Origin: Oleidesulfovibrio alaskensis DSM 16109 | Lineage (GTDB): Bacteria; Desulfobacterota; Desulfovibrionia; Desulfovibrionales; Desulfovibrionaceae | Direction of reading: 5' to 3' | DNA: 64,000 bases | NCBI RefSeq assembly: GCF_000482745.1 | Contig: NZ_AXWQ01000005.1 | Coordinates: forward strand, 62,001 to 126,000 | Part shown: piece after piece, positions 8,737 to 17,306 of the stretch | Numbering within the stretch: the stretch's first letter is position 1 | Layout of the letters: each line of letters opens with the position of its first letter | Notes under the pieces: generated by a model | Told to the model about the DNA's origin: nothing | Seen by the model: only the letters and a program-made list of their open reading frames with translations | Database searches by the model: none | Program-made: the position numbers and the translations under genes

Positions 8737-10157
8737 TTATCCTCTGCCGCTTTACGGTTCGGCAACTTTCTCGGAGCAAGCATCTTGCTCGGATCCAGCA
8801 GCTCGTTATACTCTTCGGCGGTCATAAGCCCCTGCTCGTCAAGCACCTGTCCCACGGGCTTGCGCGTTTCCTGTGCCTGTTTGACCACTTTTGCAGCCGC
8901 CTCATATCCTATGGCGGGAGCTAAAGCCGTCACCACCCCCAGAGAACCTTTGAGCAATTCAAGACAACGCTCATCATTAGCGGTTATGCCCTCGATGCAC
9001 CGCTTTCTCAGGGTGTGCACACCTCTGGTCAGAATTTCCAGTGACTGAAACAGATTAAATGCGATAATGGGTCCGAAAACATTAAGCTCAAGCTGCCCTG
9101 CCTCCGCAGCCATGGTCACTGTCATGTCATTGCCGATAATCTGGTAGCATATCTGGGTGACCACTTCAGGAATGACAGGGTTGACCTTGCCCGGCATTAT
9201 GGATGATCCGGGCTGCACCGGCGGCAGATTGATTTCGTGCAGGCCGGTAAACGGCCCTGAAGACATCAATCTGAGATCATTACATATCTTTGAAAGTTTC
9301 ACACTGGTGCGTTTCAGCAGTCCCGAAAGAGTCACATATGCGCCGGCATCGCTGGTTGCTTCTACCAGATTCGCCGACTGAGATATGGGCAGGCCTGTCA
9401 CATCAGCCAGAATGGCGCAGGCGCGGGCTCCGTAGCCCGGAACGGAATTGATGCCTGTTCCCACTGCCGTAGCCCCCAGATTGACTTCGCAAAGCAGGCG
9501 CATCACCTCTTCCAGACGGTCAATGTCTTCATTGACCGTAACAGCATATGCCGCAAACTCGGCTCCGAGCGTGATGGGAACGGCATCCTGCAGCTGTGTG
9601 CGGGCCATTTTAATGACATTGCCGAATTCTGCACCTTTGCGGCTCAAAGCGTCGCGCAGTTCGCGCAGCCCGTGCAGCAGTTCGCGGCTGTACCACACAA
9701 GCGCTATGCGCAAAGCCGTGGGGTAAACATCATTGGTGGACTGCGAAAGATTCACATGATTGAGCGGATGGATAATGTCATACCGCCCTTTTTCATGCCC
9801 GCTCAGCTCAAGAGCCCTGTTGCAGATCACTTCATTGGCGTTCATGTTTACCGACGTTCCCGCCCCGCCCTGAATGACATCCACTACAAACTGGTCATCC
9901 AGCTTGCCCTGCCGCACGTCTTTGCAGGCATGGATAATAGCTTCGCCGACGGCGGAATCGAGTTCTCCCAACTCCATATTGGCCATGGCCGCAGCTTTTT
10001 TAACCACAGCCAGCGCCTGTATGAACCTGCTGTAATGCGAAACAGGAATAGTTGTGATTTCAAAATTCTCCAGAGCCCTCAGTGTCTGAATGCCGTAGTA
10101 AGCCTGTGCGGGAACCTTGCGTTCGCCAAGACTGTCATGTTCCGTACGGTAGGTCAT
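8733..10157 (-). CDS. aspA: Aspartate ammonia-lyase
   Basis: Catalyses L-aspartate to fumarate plus ammonia in the cytoplasm; in sulfate reducers this can feed fumarate respiration or disproportionation. The 474-residue product has the aspartase/fumarase signature PGSSIMPGKVNPVIPE in the catalytic loop. Upstream it carries GAGTSVNMNANEVICNRALE and LSQSTNDVYPTALR, which distinguish this superfamily. The N-terminal YRTEHDSLGERKVP favours aspartase over class II fumarase. I placed the start at ATG 10157, which has GAGGCAGC upstream. The open frame continues another 46 codons with non-family sequence. The cyclase-family gene overlaps its stop codon. Confidence 0.93.
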   Translation of the reverse strand: MTYRTEHDSLGERKVPAQAYYGIQTLRALENFEITTIPVSHYSRFIQALAVVKKAAAMANMELGELDSAVGEAIIHACKDVRQGKLDDQFVVDVIQGGAGTSVNMNANEVICNRALELSGHEKGRYDIIHPLNHVNLSQSTNDVYPTALRIALVWYSRELLHGLRELRDALSRKGAEFGNVIKMARTQLQDAVPITLGAEFAAYAVTVNEDIDRLEEVMRLLCEVNLGATAVGTGINSVPGYGARACAILADVTGLPISQSANLVEATSDAGAYVTLSGLLKRTSVKLSKICNDLRLMSSGPFTGLHEINLPPVQPGSSIMPGKVNPVIPEVVTQICYQIIGNDMTVTMAAEAGQLELNVFGPIIAFNLFQSLEILTRGVHTLRKRCIEGITANDERCLELLKGSLGVVTALAPAIGYEAAAKVVKQAQETRKPVGQVLDEQGLMTAEEYNELLDPSKMLAPRKLPNRKAAEDK

Positions 10158-10259
10158 GCTGCCTCGCTGTTTCCGGGTGGGGTTGGATAAAAATACCGGT
10201 TTCCACGTGCCACAGCAGCTTATTGCAACACAAACACATCTGACAACCGCAAAAAAAAA

Positions 10260-10283
10260 GCCTGCCGGAGCAAGCCGGCAGGC
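10260..10283 (-). terminator. Rho-independent terminator of the cyclophilin gene
   Basis: A 10-bp stem (gcctgccggc-type arms) followed on the minus strand by nine T's (A run at 10251-10259). It lies 34 bases past the cyclophilin stop. Confidence 0.88.
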
Positions 10284-10316
10284 GCAAAGCCGCAAGGCAG
10301 CAAAGCCGGGGCGGTA

Positions 10317-10901
10317 TCAGTCCATGACCACAGCTTTGTTGATTACAACGGGTACCAGAGGAACATTTTCAAAAGGTCCGTAGCTGCCCGTAGGTACTCC
10401 CTTGATGGCGTCAATGGTGCTTTTGCCTTTAACCACCTTGCCGAAAACTGCATAGCCCCAGCCGGACAGGGACTTTCCGCGATGATTCAGAAACGCATTG
10501 TCCTTCACGTTAATGAAAAACTGCGCTGTGGCGGAATGCGGATCCTGCGTACGGGCCATGGCAACGGTATATTCTTCATTTTTCAAGCCGTTATCGGCTT
10601 CGTTCTGTACAGGCTCGCGGGTTTCCTTCTGCTTCATATTTTCCGTGAAACCGCCGCCCTGCACCATGAAGCCGTCCATGACACGGTGAAAAATGGTACC
10701 ATCGTAAAAGCCGTCACGCACATACTGCAAAAAGTTTTCGCAGGTGGCGGGAGCCTTTTCCGCGTCAAGTTCCACAACAAAGTCACCCATGCTAGTCTCA
10801 AAACGAACCATAGATTTCTCCCCTTGGGCAAAAGCAGTACCCGCCGCGCTTACAAGCAGGCCTAACGTTAATAAAGAGCAAAAAAACAGTCTTAGGCTCA
10901 T
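10317..10901 (-). CDS. Exported peptidyl-prolyl cis-trans isomerase (cyclophilin)
   Basis: A 194-residue cyclophilin-type PPIase that helps fold periplasmic proteins by isomerising X-Pro bonds. A signal peptide occupies about residues 1-25, with a likely cut after AFA. The catalytic core follows, with FETSMGDFVVELDAEKAP, the substrate-site strands TIFHRVMDGFMVQGGGF and SATAQFFINVKDN, and GYAVFGKVVKG. The active-site Arg is present in FHRV, and Phe and Gln lie in QFFIN. The gene is monocistronic, with its own terminator. Assignment to PpiA/PpiB-like cyclophilins is firm; the exact symbol is left open. Confidence 0.93.
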   Translation of the reverse strand: MSLRLFFCSLLTLGLLVSAAGTAFAQGEKSMVRFETSMGDFVVELDAEKAPATCENFLQYVRDGFYDGTIFHRVMDGFMVQGGGFTENMKQKETREPVQNEADNGLKNEEYTVAMARTQDPHSATAQFFINVKDNAFLNHRGKSLSGWGYAVFGKVVKGKSTIDAIKGVPTGSYGPFENVPLVPVVINKAVVMD

Positions 10902-10992
10902 AAATCACCTGTCCTGATCTTCCCGCGTACAGCGGGACTTTATATGGAATGGGTCAGCATGTAGCAGACAACACAGCCGCACGCAACGCAGA

Positions 10993-11016
10993 ACGGCCGC
11001 CCTGTACGGCGGCCGT
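10993..11016. terminator. Hairpin downstream of clpB
   Basis: A 9-bp GC-rich stem (acggccgcc/ggcggccgt) located 20 bases past the clpB stop. The T run (CCTTTTTG) lies on the rightward side, and the leftward side has only TTCTG. It is therefore an imperfect terminator for clpB, possibly aided by the upstream A/T tract. Confidence 0.55.
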
Positions 11017-11036
11017 CCTTTTTGTCGCATATACTG

Positions 11037-13628
11037 TTATTCAAAAAACAGCGTATGACCGTCGGTATCCACGGTCACCTGCTGTCCGTCACGCAGTTCT
11101 CCGGCAATTATCCTGCGGGCCAGCGGAGTTTCAAGGCGCTGCTGCAGGTACCTCTTCAGCGGACGCGCTCCGTATACGGGATCGTATGCGGACTCGGCAA
11201 CGAACCGTTTCGCCTTGTCTGTCAGGCTCACGCGGATTTTGCGTTCGGCAAGGCGCCCCAGCAGGCGCTGCATGAGCAGATCGACAATATGCATGATCTG
11301 TTCAAGCATAAGAGGTTTGAAGAGCACTATCTCATCAACCCTGTTGAGAAATTCCGGTCTGAAATGCCGCCGGAGTTCTTCAAGCACCCTGTCTTCCACT
11401 CCTTCGGTAAATTCGCCCTGCGGCGAAATGCCGTCCAGCATGAGCGGGGCACCTATGTTGGAGGTCATGATGATGATAGTGTTTTTGAAATCCACTGTCC
11501 GGCCGTGACTGTCCGTCAGTCTGCCGTCGTCCAGCAGTTGCAGCAGCACATTAAACACATCAGGATGCGCTTTTTCAATTTCATCAAAAAGCACAACACT
11601 ATACGGTTTGCGACGCACCGCTTCGGTCAACTGCCCGCCATCGTCATAACCCACATACCCGGGAGGCGCTCCGATAAGGCGTGCCACGGTATGTTTTTCC
11701 ATGTATTCACTCATGTCCAGCCGGACAATATTATCTTCAGTATCAAAAAGCGCCTGCGCAAGGGTCTTGCACAGTTCGGTTTTTCCCACTCCGGTGGGTC
11801 CGAGGAAAATGAAAGAACCGATGGGTCTCGCAGGGTCGGACAGCCCGGCGCGCGAGCGCAGCACCGCTTCTGCCACGGCATCTACCGCCACATCCTGTCC
11901 CACAACCCGCTGATGCAGCACATCGGGCAGACGGAGCAGCTTTTCCCTTTCCGATTCAAGCAGACGCGTCACGGGAATTCCTGTCCAGCGGGCTACTATC
12001 TCTGCCACATCATCCGGACCTACTTCCTCCTTCAGCAGCCGCGGGCCGTTTTCGCCGCCGCCCTCGGTTGCCGCAAGACGTTTTTCCAGATCGTGCAGCA
12101 CTGAATACTTCAGCTCCGCAGCACGGTTAAGATCGTAATTGCGTTCCGCCTCCTCTATCTGACGCCGCGTGCGCTCAATGTCTTCTTTAAGCGCGCGCAC
12201 GCTGTCTATAGAGCCCTTTTCGCGTTCCCACTGGGTATTCAGTCCCGCCTGTACCTCGCGCAGTTCAGCCAGCTCATTCTCCAGCTTTTGCAGCCGTTCA
12301 CGAGACGCCGCATCCGTCTCACGCCGCAAAGCTTCACGTTCAATTTCCAGCTGCATGATCTTGCGGTTGGCTTCGTCCAGTTCAGCGGGCAGCGAATCAA
12401 TTTCGGTCCTGATAAGCGCAGCGGCCTCGTCGATAAGGTCAATGGCTTTGTCCGGAAGCTGCCTGTCGGCAATATACCTGTTGGAAAGCGTGACAGCCTC
12501 CACCAGTGCGGAGTCACTGATGCGTACCCCGTGGTGCACCTCGAACCGCTCCTTGAGACCGCGGAGAATCGAAATGGTATCTTCCACGGTAGGCTCATCC
12601 ACCACCAGAGGCTGGAAACGGCGTTCCAGTGCCGGATCCTTTTCTATATACTTGCGGTATTCATCCAGCGTTGTGGCCCCGATGCAATGCAGTTCGCCGC
12701 GTGCAAGCATGGGTTTGAGCAGGTTGCCCGCATCCATGGCACCGTCCGTCTTGCCGGCCCCCACAATGGTATGCAGTTCGTCTATGAACATGATTATGCG
12801 GCCCTCGGCCTGCTCAACCTCTTTCAGCACCGCTTTCAGGCGTTCCTCAAACTCTCCGCGATATTTGGCGCCTGCAATAAGCGCCCCCATATCCAGTGCA
12901 AAAAGGCTCTTGTCGCGCAGACTTTCGGGTACGTCACCGTTGAGTATGCGGTGTGCCAGCCCCTCAACAATGGCGGTTTTACCCACTCCGGCCTCGCCGA
13001 TGAGCACAGGGTTGTTTTTTGTGCGCCGCGAAAGAATGCGTACCGTGCGCCTTATCTCGGCATCACGGCCAATCACCGGATCAAGCTTGCCCTTGCGCGC
13101 CTCCTCCACAAGATCTCGACCGTAACGGCTGAGGGCTTCATAGGTATCTTCAGGGTTGGATGACGTTACGCGCTGTGCACCGCGGACCTGAGTCAGTACG
13201 CCCAGCAGCTTTTCCTGTGTCAGCCCGAACTGAGCAAACACTCTGCCCACCGGGCTTGAGGCTGGTTCTTCAGCCATGGCGCAGAAAATATGTTCCACAC
13301 TGACGTACTCGTCCTGCAGACGACGGGCGGAATCCTGCGCTTTTACAAGCAGCCTGTTAAGCCGCTGTGTGACAAAAATCTGCCCCTGCGCCGAACCCGG
13401 ACCGCTTACAGCAGGCTTTCTGCCCAGTTCCGCCTCGACAGCCGCGGCAAAAGCTTGGGGGCGCACTCCCGCCTTGTCCAGCAGACGGGGAACAATCCCA
13501 TGCTCCTGCACCACCAGCGCGAGCGCAAGATGCTCGACATCAACCTCCTGATGGCCTGACCGCACAGCCACATTCTGCGCTTCGCCCAGAGCCTGCTGCG
13601 ATTTTTCAGTAAACTTGCTTATATCCAT
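11037..13628 (-). CDS. clpB: ATP-dependent disaggregase ClpB
   Basis: Hexameric AAA+ chaperone that pulls polypeptides out of aggregates together with DnaK/DnaJ. The 863-residue length is standard. An N-terminal Clp repeat domain covers 1-145. The first ATPase domain has Walker A GEAGVGKTA and Walker B IIMFIDELHT. A long coiled-coil middle domain (about 410-525) separates ClpB from ClpA or ClpC. The second ATPase domain has GPTGVGKTE and a C-terminal oligomerisation region. It is the last gene of the cbpA-cbpM-clpB operon, 34 bases after cbpM. ATG 13628 is preceded by a GGAGAAAAAA site. A heat-shock promoter upstream of cbpA is expected but was not clearly recognised. Confidence 0.98.
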   Translation of the reverse strand: MDISKFTEKSQQALGEAQNVAVRSGHQEVDVEHLALALVVQEHGIVPRLLDKAGVRPQAFAAAVEAELGRKPAVSGPGSAQGQIFVTQRLNRLLVKAQDSARRLQDEYVSVEHIFCAMAEEPASSPVGRVFAQFGLTQEKLLGVLTQVRGAQRVTSSNPEDTYEALSRYGRDLVEEARKGKLDPVIGRDAEIRRTVRILSRRTKNNPVLIGEAGVGKTAIVEGLAHRILNGDVPESLRDKSLFALDMGALIAGAKYRGEFEERLKAVLKEVEQAEGRIIMFIDELHTIVGAGKTDGAMDAGNLLKPMLARGELHCIGATTLDEYRKYIEKDPALERRFQPLVVDEPTVEDTISILRGLKERFEVHHGVRISDSALVEAVTLSNRYIADRQLPDKAIDLIDEAAALIRTEIDSLPAELDEANRKIMQLEIEREALRRETDAASRERLQKLENELAELREVQAGLNTQWEREKGSIDSVRALKEDIERTRRQIEEAERNYDLNRAAELKYSVLHDLEKRLAATEGGGENGPRLLKEEVGPDDVAEIVARWTGIPVTRLLESEREKLLRLPDVLHQRVVGQDVAVDAVAEAVLRSRAGLSDPARPIGSFIFLGPTGVGKTELCKTLAQALFDTEDNIVRLDMSEYMEKHTVARLIGAPPGYVGYDDGGQLTEAVRRKPYSVVLFDEIEKAHPDVFNVLLQLLDDGRLTDSHGRTVDFKNTIIIMTSNIGAPLMLDGISPQGEFTEGVEDRVLEELRRHFRPEFLNRVDEIVLFKPLMLEQIMHIVDLLMQRLLGRLAERKIRVSLTDKAKRFVAESAYDPVYGARPLKRYLQQRLETPLARRIIAGELRDGQQVTVDTDGHTLFFE

Positions 13629-13662
13629 TTTTTTCTCCTCCGTATCGTCAGAAAATGCAGAA

Positions 13663-13974
13663 CTAAAGCAGTTTTTCCAATGAACTTACTTTACGCTCCA
13701 GCTGATCGATACGTTCCAGCAAATCGACGATTATCACCCCGCCCACGCTGGGCAGTTCAAAATCGTCACAAATTCTTTGCAATTTCCTCAGACGGTACAC
13801 ATCCAGCCTGCGGAAAAGATATTCAGCCCCTGCGGTACGCACGGGAACAAGCCAGCCGTATTCAACCAGTTCCCCCAGCCTTACGGGGGGCACGCCGGTA
13901 AGTTCAATAAACTCGGCCCATGCGATATATTCCGATCGGATAGGTAAGTCTCCGGAATGCCTGTTAACAGTCAT
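13663..13974 (-). CDS. cbpM: Chaperone modulator, CbpM / MerR-like
   Basis: A 103-residue protein with a MerR-type winged helix (FIELTGVPPVRLGELVEYGWL, then YLFRRLDVYRLRKLQRI). A C-terminal leucine-rich coiled coil (VDLLERIDQLERKVSSLEKLL) follows. This is the architecture of CbpM, which binds the J-domain of CbpA and tunes its activity, and of the related HspR repressors. Its place between cbpA and clpB supports the CbpM reading. The start at 13974 has GAGGAG about nine bases upstream; the longer open frame overlaps cbpA. An HspR-like DNA-binding role is the main alternative. Confidence 0.8.
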   Translation of the reverse strand: MTVNRHSGDLPIRSEYIAWAEFIELTGVPPVRLGELVEYGWLVPVRTAGAEYLFRRLDVYRLRKLQRICDDFELPSVGGVIIVDLLERIDQLERKVSSLEKLL

Positions 13975-14008
13975 GGCGCGTCTCCTCGTGCGTTCCGCTT
14001 TTCGTTGA

Positions 14009-14956
14009 TCAGGGTCTTGGGTTGAAACCTGAAACAGCCGCCAGCTTTTCCCACAGTTCGCGTTCTTCCAGAGATGGGTTCTCCGGTACACGTATCTGAA
14101 TCCTCACATACTGGTCCCCGCGGGATGCTGCGGGTCCCAGCCCCTTGCCGCGCAGCCGCAGTTTTTTGCCGCTGCCCGTACCGGGAGCAATTTTCAGCTG
14201 CACTTCGCCATCCAGCGTGGGTACACGCACTGCGGCACCCAGCACAGCCTCCCACGGAGCCACATATACATCCACAAGCACATCACTGCCATCAACATGA
14301 AAAACAGGATGTTCAGCCAGCCTGACACGCAGGTACAGGTCTCCTGCGGGGCCGCCGCCCATGCCGGGGTCCCCCTGGCCGGAAAGCCGGATTTTTGCAC
14401 CTTCACGTACACCGGCAGGAATTGACACCTCCAGCCGTCTGGAATCACCGCCTCCCTGTCCCTGCAGGGTAAGCGATTTTTTCCCGCCTTTCAGTGCTTC
14501 TTCAAGGGTCAGGGTAAGCTGCGCCTCCACATCGCGCCCCTTGCGCTGCCTGGCTGAAAAATTACCGAACGGATCAGGCCCGAAGCCCGAAGAGTGCCTG
14601 TAGCCTCCTGCACCGGCATTGCCGAAAATCATATCGAAAAAGTCGCTGAATCCCGAGGAATCAAAACCGGCCCCTCCGCCGAAATTGGCGTACCTGTGGC
14701 CCTGCGCGCCCTGAAAGCTCTGGCCGTGCTGCCAGTCCGGTCCGAGCTGGTCATAAAGACGACGCTTTTCCTCGTCTTTCAGCACCTCGTGCGCCTCATT
14801 CACCTCCTTGAATCTGGCCTCCGCATCAGGGTCATTCGGATTAAGATCCGGATGATATTTGCGGGCCATCTTTTTGTAGGCTTTGGCTATCTCCTCTTTC
14901 GAGGCACTGCGCGACACGCCCAGCAGCTTGTAGTAGTCCTTGTATTCAACTCCCAT
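14009..14956 (-). CDS. cbpA: DnaJ-type co-chaperone CbpA
   Basis: A 315-residue Hsp40. The J-domain spans about 5-70, with the HPD motif in ARKYHPDLN that stimulates DnaK ATPase. A Gly/Phe/Ser-rich linker follows (about 75-130), then two C-terminal beta domains. The Cys-rich zinc finger of DnaJ is absent, which makes this CbpA/DjlA-class rather than DnaJ. ATG 14956 begins MGVEYKDYYKLLGV, the usual family start, with AAAGGAG upstream at a slightly long spacing. It is the first gene of the chaperone operon, with cbpM 34 bases downstream. The gene is divergent from the deacetylase at 15075. Confidence 0.94.
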   Translation of the reverse strand: MGVEYKDYYKLLGVSRSASKEEIAKAYKKMARKYHPDLNPNDPDAEARFKEVNEAHEVLKDEEKRRLYDQLGPDWQHGQSFQGAQGHRYANFGGGAGFDSSGFSDFFDMIFGNAGAGGYRHSSGFGPDPFGNFSARQRKGRDVEAQLTLTLEEALKGGKKSLTLQGQGGGDSRRLEVSIPAGVREGAKIRLSGQGDPGMGGGPAGDLYLRVRLAEHPVFHVDGSDVLVDVYVAPWEAVLGAAVRVPTLDGEVQLKIAPGTGSGKKLRLRGKGLGPAASRGDQYVRIQIRVPENPSLEERELWEKLAAVSGFNPRP

Positions 14957-15074
14957 CTCGTATAGCTCTCCTTTGACAGCATCCTGATGATGCGGCCATC
15001 CTGCGGTCTGCAACCGTCGACGGCCTCGTTATTTCAAGTAATCCGTATTAATCAGCAGTCAAGCGAAATTACTC

Positions 15075-16175
15075 ATGACAAAGAGTCTGCCGGTACTCAT
15101 GTACCATTATGTCAGCAAGTGCGAAGGCTCCATATCCGTTGATCCGCGTACATTCGAAGATCATTGCAGAACCCTTGCGGCCCGCGGCTGGCACGGCATA
15201 AGCCTGCACGAAGCAGAACAGTTTCTGCTTAACGGCACGCCCCTGCCCCGCAGATCCGTTCTGATAACCTTTGATGACGGCTATCTGGACAACTACATAT
15301 ATGCCTGGCCCGTTCTTAAAAAATACGGGCACAAGGCCGTCATTTTCGCGGTTACCTCTAAAATTGAAAACCACGCCACCCTGAGACCGACCATCGACGA
15401 TATCCGCGAAGGAAGGGCCAGACCTGACGCTCTGCCTCAGGTAGATAAACCTTTCATTGAAATTGCAGAAGGCGTGGCGGAACGTCAGGACACATTTTTC
15501 AGCTGGAGCGAGGCGCGGGCCATGGAAGCTTCCGGCGTTATCACCATTGCAGCGCACTCGCATTCTCATGCCAACATTTTCTGCGGGCACGAATACTCAG
15601 GTTTTATCTTTCCCCGCGGCAGAGGGCGCACTTTTTATGAGGTTGAAGGTGAAAACCTGTGGGGCATGCCGGCATATCCCAAGGCTCCTGCGTTTTCCGG
15701 TAATGCATTTCTGCCTTCTGCACGGCTGATGGACATAGTGCGCAGCACTGTGCCCCAGAACAAGATTGAAGCCTATAACTTTGCACAGCAACCGGAAAAC
15801 AGGGACAGACTGCAACGCAGGCTGGATGCGCTGTCCGCAACAGAGGCCGGCCGCTATGAAACAGATGAGGAGCGCGACGCCCGTTTTACAAAAGACATCG
15901 CCGCCTGCAAGGCTTTGCTTGAAAAAGAACTGGGCCATGCAAGACGGTCTTTCTGCTGGCCATGGGGCGTGGCGGGAACAGCGGCTAAACTTATGGCGGA
16001 GCAGCAGGGTTTCAGTGTTTTCTTTACCACTGCTCCCGGCGCCAACCCGCCGCACTCTGCCGGTGCAGTGCACCGCTTCAAGGTAAAAAACAGGCCCGCC
16101 CGCTGGCTGCTCTCGCGGGTCAGGCTGTATGCAAATCCCGCGGCAGCGCGGATTTATTCGTTTCTGCGCAGATAA
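15075..16175 (+). CDS. Polysaccharide deacetylase family protein
   Basis: A 366-residue NodB-fold carbohydrate esterase that removes N-acetyl groups from a cell-envelope sugar. The metal and base residues are in TFDDGY (Asp67-Asp68). The second motif appears as AAHSHSHAN (an HxxxH-type site near residue 160), and FCWPWG near the C-terminus is motif 3-like. There is no signal peptide, so it is cytoplasmic or exported by another route, as seen for some lipopolysaccharide-modifying members. Its neighbour on the other side of the terminator is a GT4 glycosyltransferase, but that gene is on the opposite strand. The substrate is unknown. Confidence 0.85.
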   Translation: MTKSLPVLMYHYVSKCEGSISVDPRTFEDHCRTLAARGWHGISLHEAEQFLLNGTPLPRRSVLITFDDGYLDNYIYAWPVLKKYGHKAVIFAVTSKIENHATLRPTIDDIREGRARPDALPQVDKPFIEIAEGVAERQDTFFSWSEARAMEASGVITIAAHSHSHANIFCGHEYSGFIFPRGRGRTFYEVEGENLWGMPAYPKAPAFSGNAFLPSARLMDIVRSTVPQNKIEAYNFAQQPENRDRLQRRLDALSATEAGRYETDEERDARFTKDIAACKALLEKELGHARRSFCWPWGVAGTAAKLMAEQQGFSVFFTTAPGANPPHSAGAVHRFKVKNRPARWLLSRVRLYANPAAARIYSFLRR

Positions 16176-16179
16176 CAAC

Positions 16180-16212
16180 AAGGCGCGGCAGCCTGACAGT
16201 CTGCCGCGCCTT
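16180..16212. terminator. Hairpin terminator between convergent genes
   Basis: A 12-bp stem (aaggcgcggcag/ctgccgcgcctt) with GATTTT on the right. It lies four bases past the deacetylase stop and can also end the convergent aldolase transcript. Confidence 0.8.
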
Positions 16213-16237
16213 GATTTTCCATCCGGACGAAAGGGCG

Positions 16238-17257
16238 TCAGCAAGCTGCGCGGACAGCCTGTACAAATTCGGCCACTTCGTCTTCCGTGGTGGCAAACGA
16301 CGTCATCAGGCGCACTTCGCCCGTTGCGGCATCCCACACATTGAAAAGATACTCGCGCTGCAGCGCCGCAACACCGCGTGCAGGCAGACAGGCAAAGACA
16401 GCGTTGGCCTGTACCGGACGCGTTATGGATACGGCATCGATGCCGGACAGTCCCTGTGCCAGAACGGAAGCCATGGCATTGGCGTGGCGCGCATTTTCAA
16501 GCCACAGACCGTCCTTCAAAAGCTCAACGAACTGCGCACTGATAAAACGCATCTTTGAACAAAGCTGGCCCGTCTGTTTGCGCAGGTAGGCATAACCTTC
16601 TGCAAGGCGCTCATCAAAAACAACCACGGCATCGCCAAAAAAGAGACCGTTTTTAGTTCCGCCGAAAGTCAGCACATCCACTCCCGCATCCCGTGTCAGT
16701 TCCCGCAGCGTAAGCCCCAGTGCCGCGGCGGCGTTGGCAATGCGGGCGCCGTCCATATGCAGCAGCAACCCCCGCCCGTGGACTGCATCGGCAATGGCAC
16801 GAACTTCGTCCGGCGTGTACACGGTTCCGTATTCCGTTACCTGCGTGATGGACACAACACCCGGCTGAGCGTGGTGCACAACTCCTATCTGCTCAAAGGC
16901 AGGCTCCAGACAGGCGGCAGTCAGCTTGCCGTTTTTTGAAGGCAGCGCCACAAGTTTCATACCGCCCATGGCTTCCGGGGCACCGGTTTCATCCACATTG
17001 ATGTGGGCCACATCAGAGCATACCACCGCCTGCCACGGTTTGAGAGCTCCTCGCAATGCCAGCACATTGGCTGCCGTTCCCGCAAAAACGGGAAACACAT
17101 GCGTTTCCTCACCGAAAATGCGGCGGAAGCACTCCTGCGCCTGAGCGGTGAAAGGGTCGTTACCATACGGGGCAGCATGTCCTTCATTGGCCCGGGCCAA
17201 TGCATTCAGAATTCTGGGATGCGCCCCCGCCGTATTGTCACTGGCAAAGCTCTTCAC
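16238..17257 (-). CDS. Low-specificity L-threonine aldolase-type PLP enzyme
   Basis: A fold-type I PLP enzyme of about 339 residues that cleaves L-threonine/allo-threonine to glycine and acetaldehyde or acts on related beta-hydroxy amino acids. The family opening FASDNTAGAHPRIL is present, as are LLHMDGARIANA (the Asp contacting PLP) and TFGGTKNGLF, which contains the Schiff-base lysine. I chose GTG 17257, with AAGGA seven bases upstream, because the family starts about here. The open frame continues to 17341 and would overlap the glycosyltransferase stop at 17307. It is downstream of that gene on the same strand, probably by chance. Class call is firm; exact substrate is not. Confidence 0.88.
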   Translation of the reverse strand: MKSFASDNTAGAHPRILNALARANEGHAAPYGNDPFTAQAQECFRRIFGEETHVFPVFAGTAANVLALRGALKPWQAVVCSDVAHINVDETGAPEAMGGMKLVALPSKNGKLTAACLEPAFEQIGVVHHAQPGVVSITQVTEYGTVYTPDEVRAIADAVHGRGLLLHMDGARIANAAAALGLTLRELTRDAGVDVLTFGGTKNGLFFGDAVVVFDERLAEGYAYLRKQTGQLCSKMRFISAQFVELLKDGLWLENARHANAMASVLAQGLSGIDAVSITRPVQANAVFACLPARGVAALQREYLFNVWDAATGEVRLMTSFATTEDEVAEFVQAVRAAC

Positions 17258-17306
17258 TATGTATTCCTTGTCGTCGGAGATGTTATACCCTGCACAGACG
17301 GACAGA

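Noticed and set aside
11022..12104. 360-codon plus-strand frame
   Set aside because: Antisense to clpB; composition reflects the complementary codons.
14956..15075. Possible heat-shock promoter upstream of cbpA
   Set aside because: A CTTGAAA-like box exists on the minus strand, but no CCCCAT-type partner at proper spacing and no CIRCE palindrome. Too weak to list.
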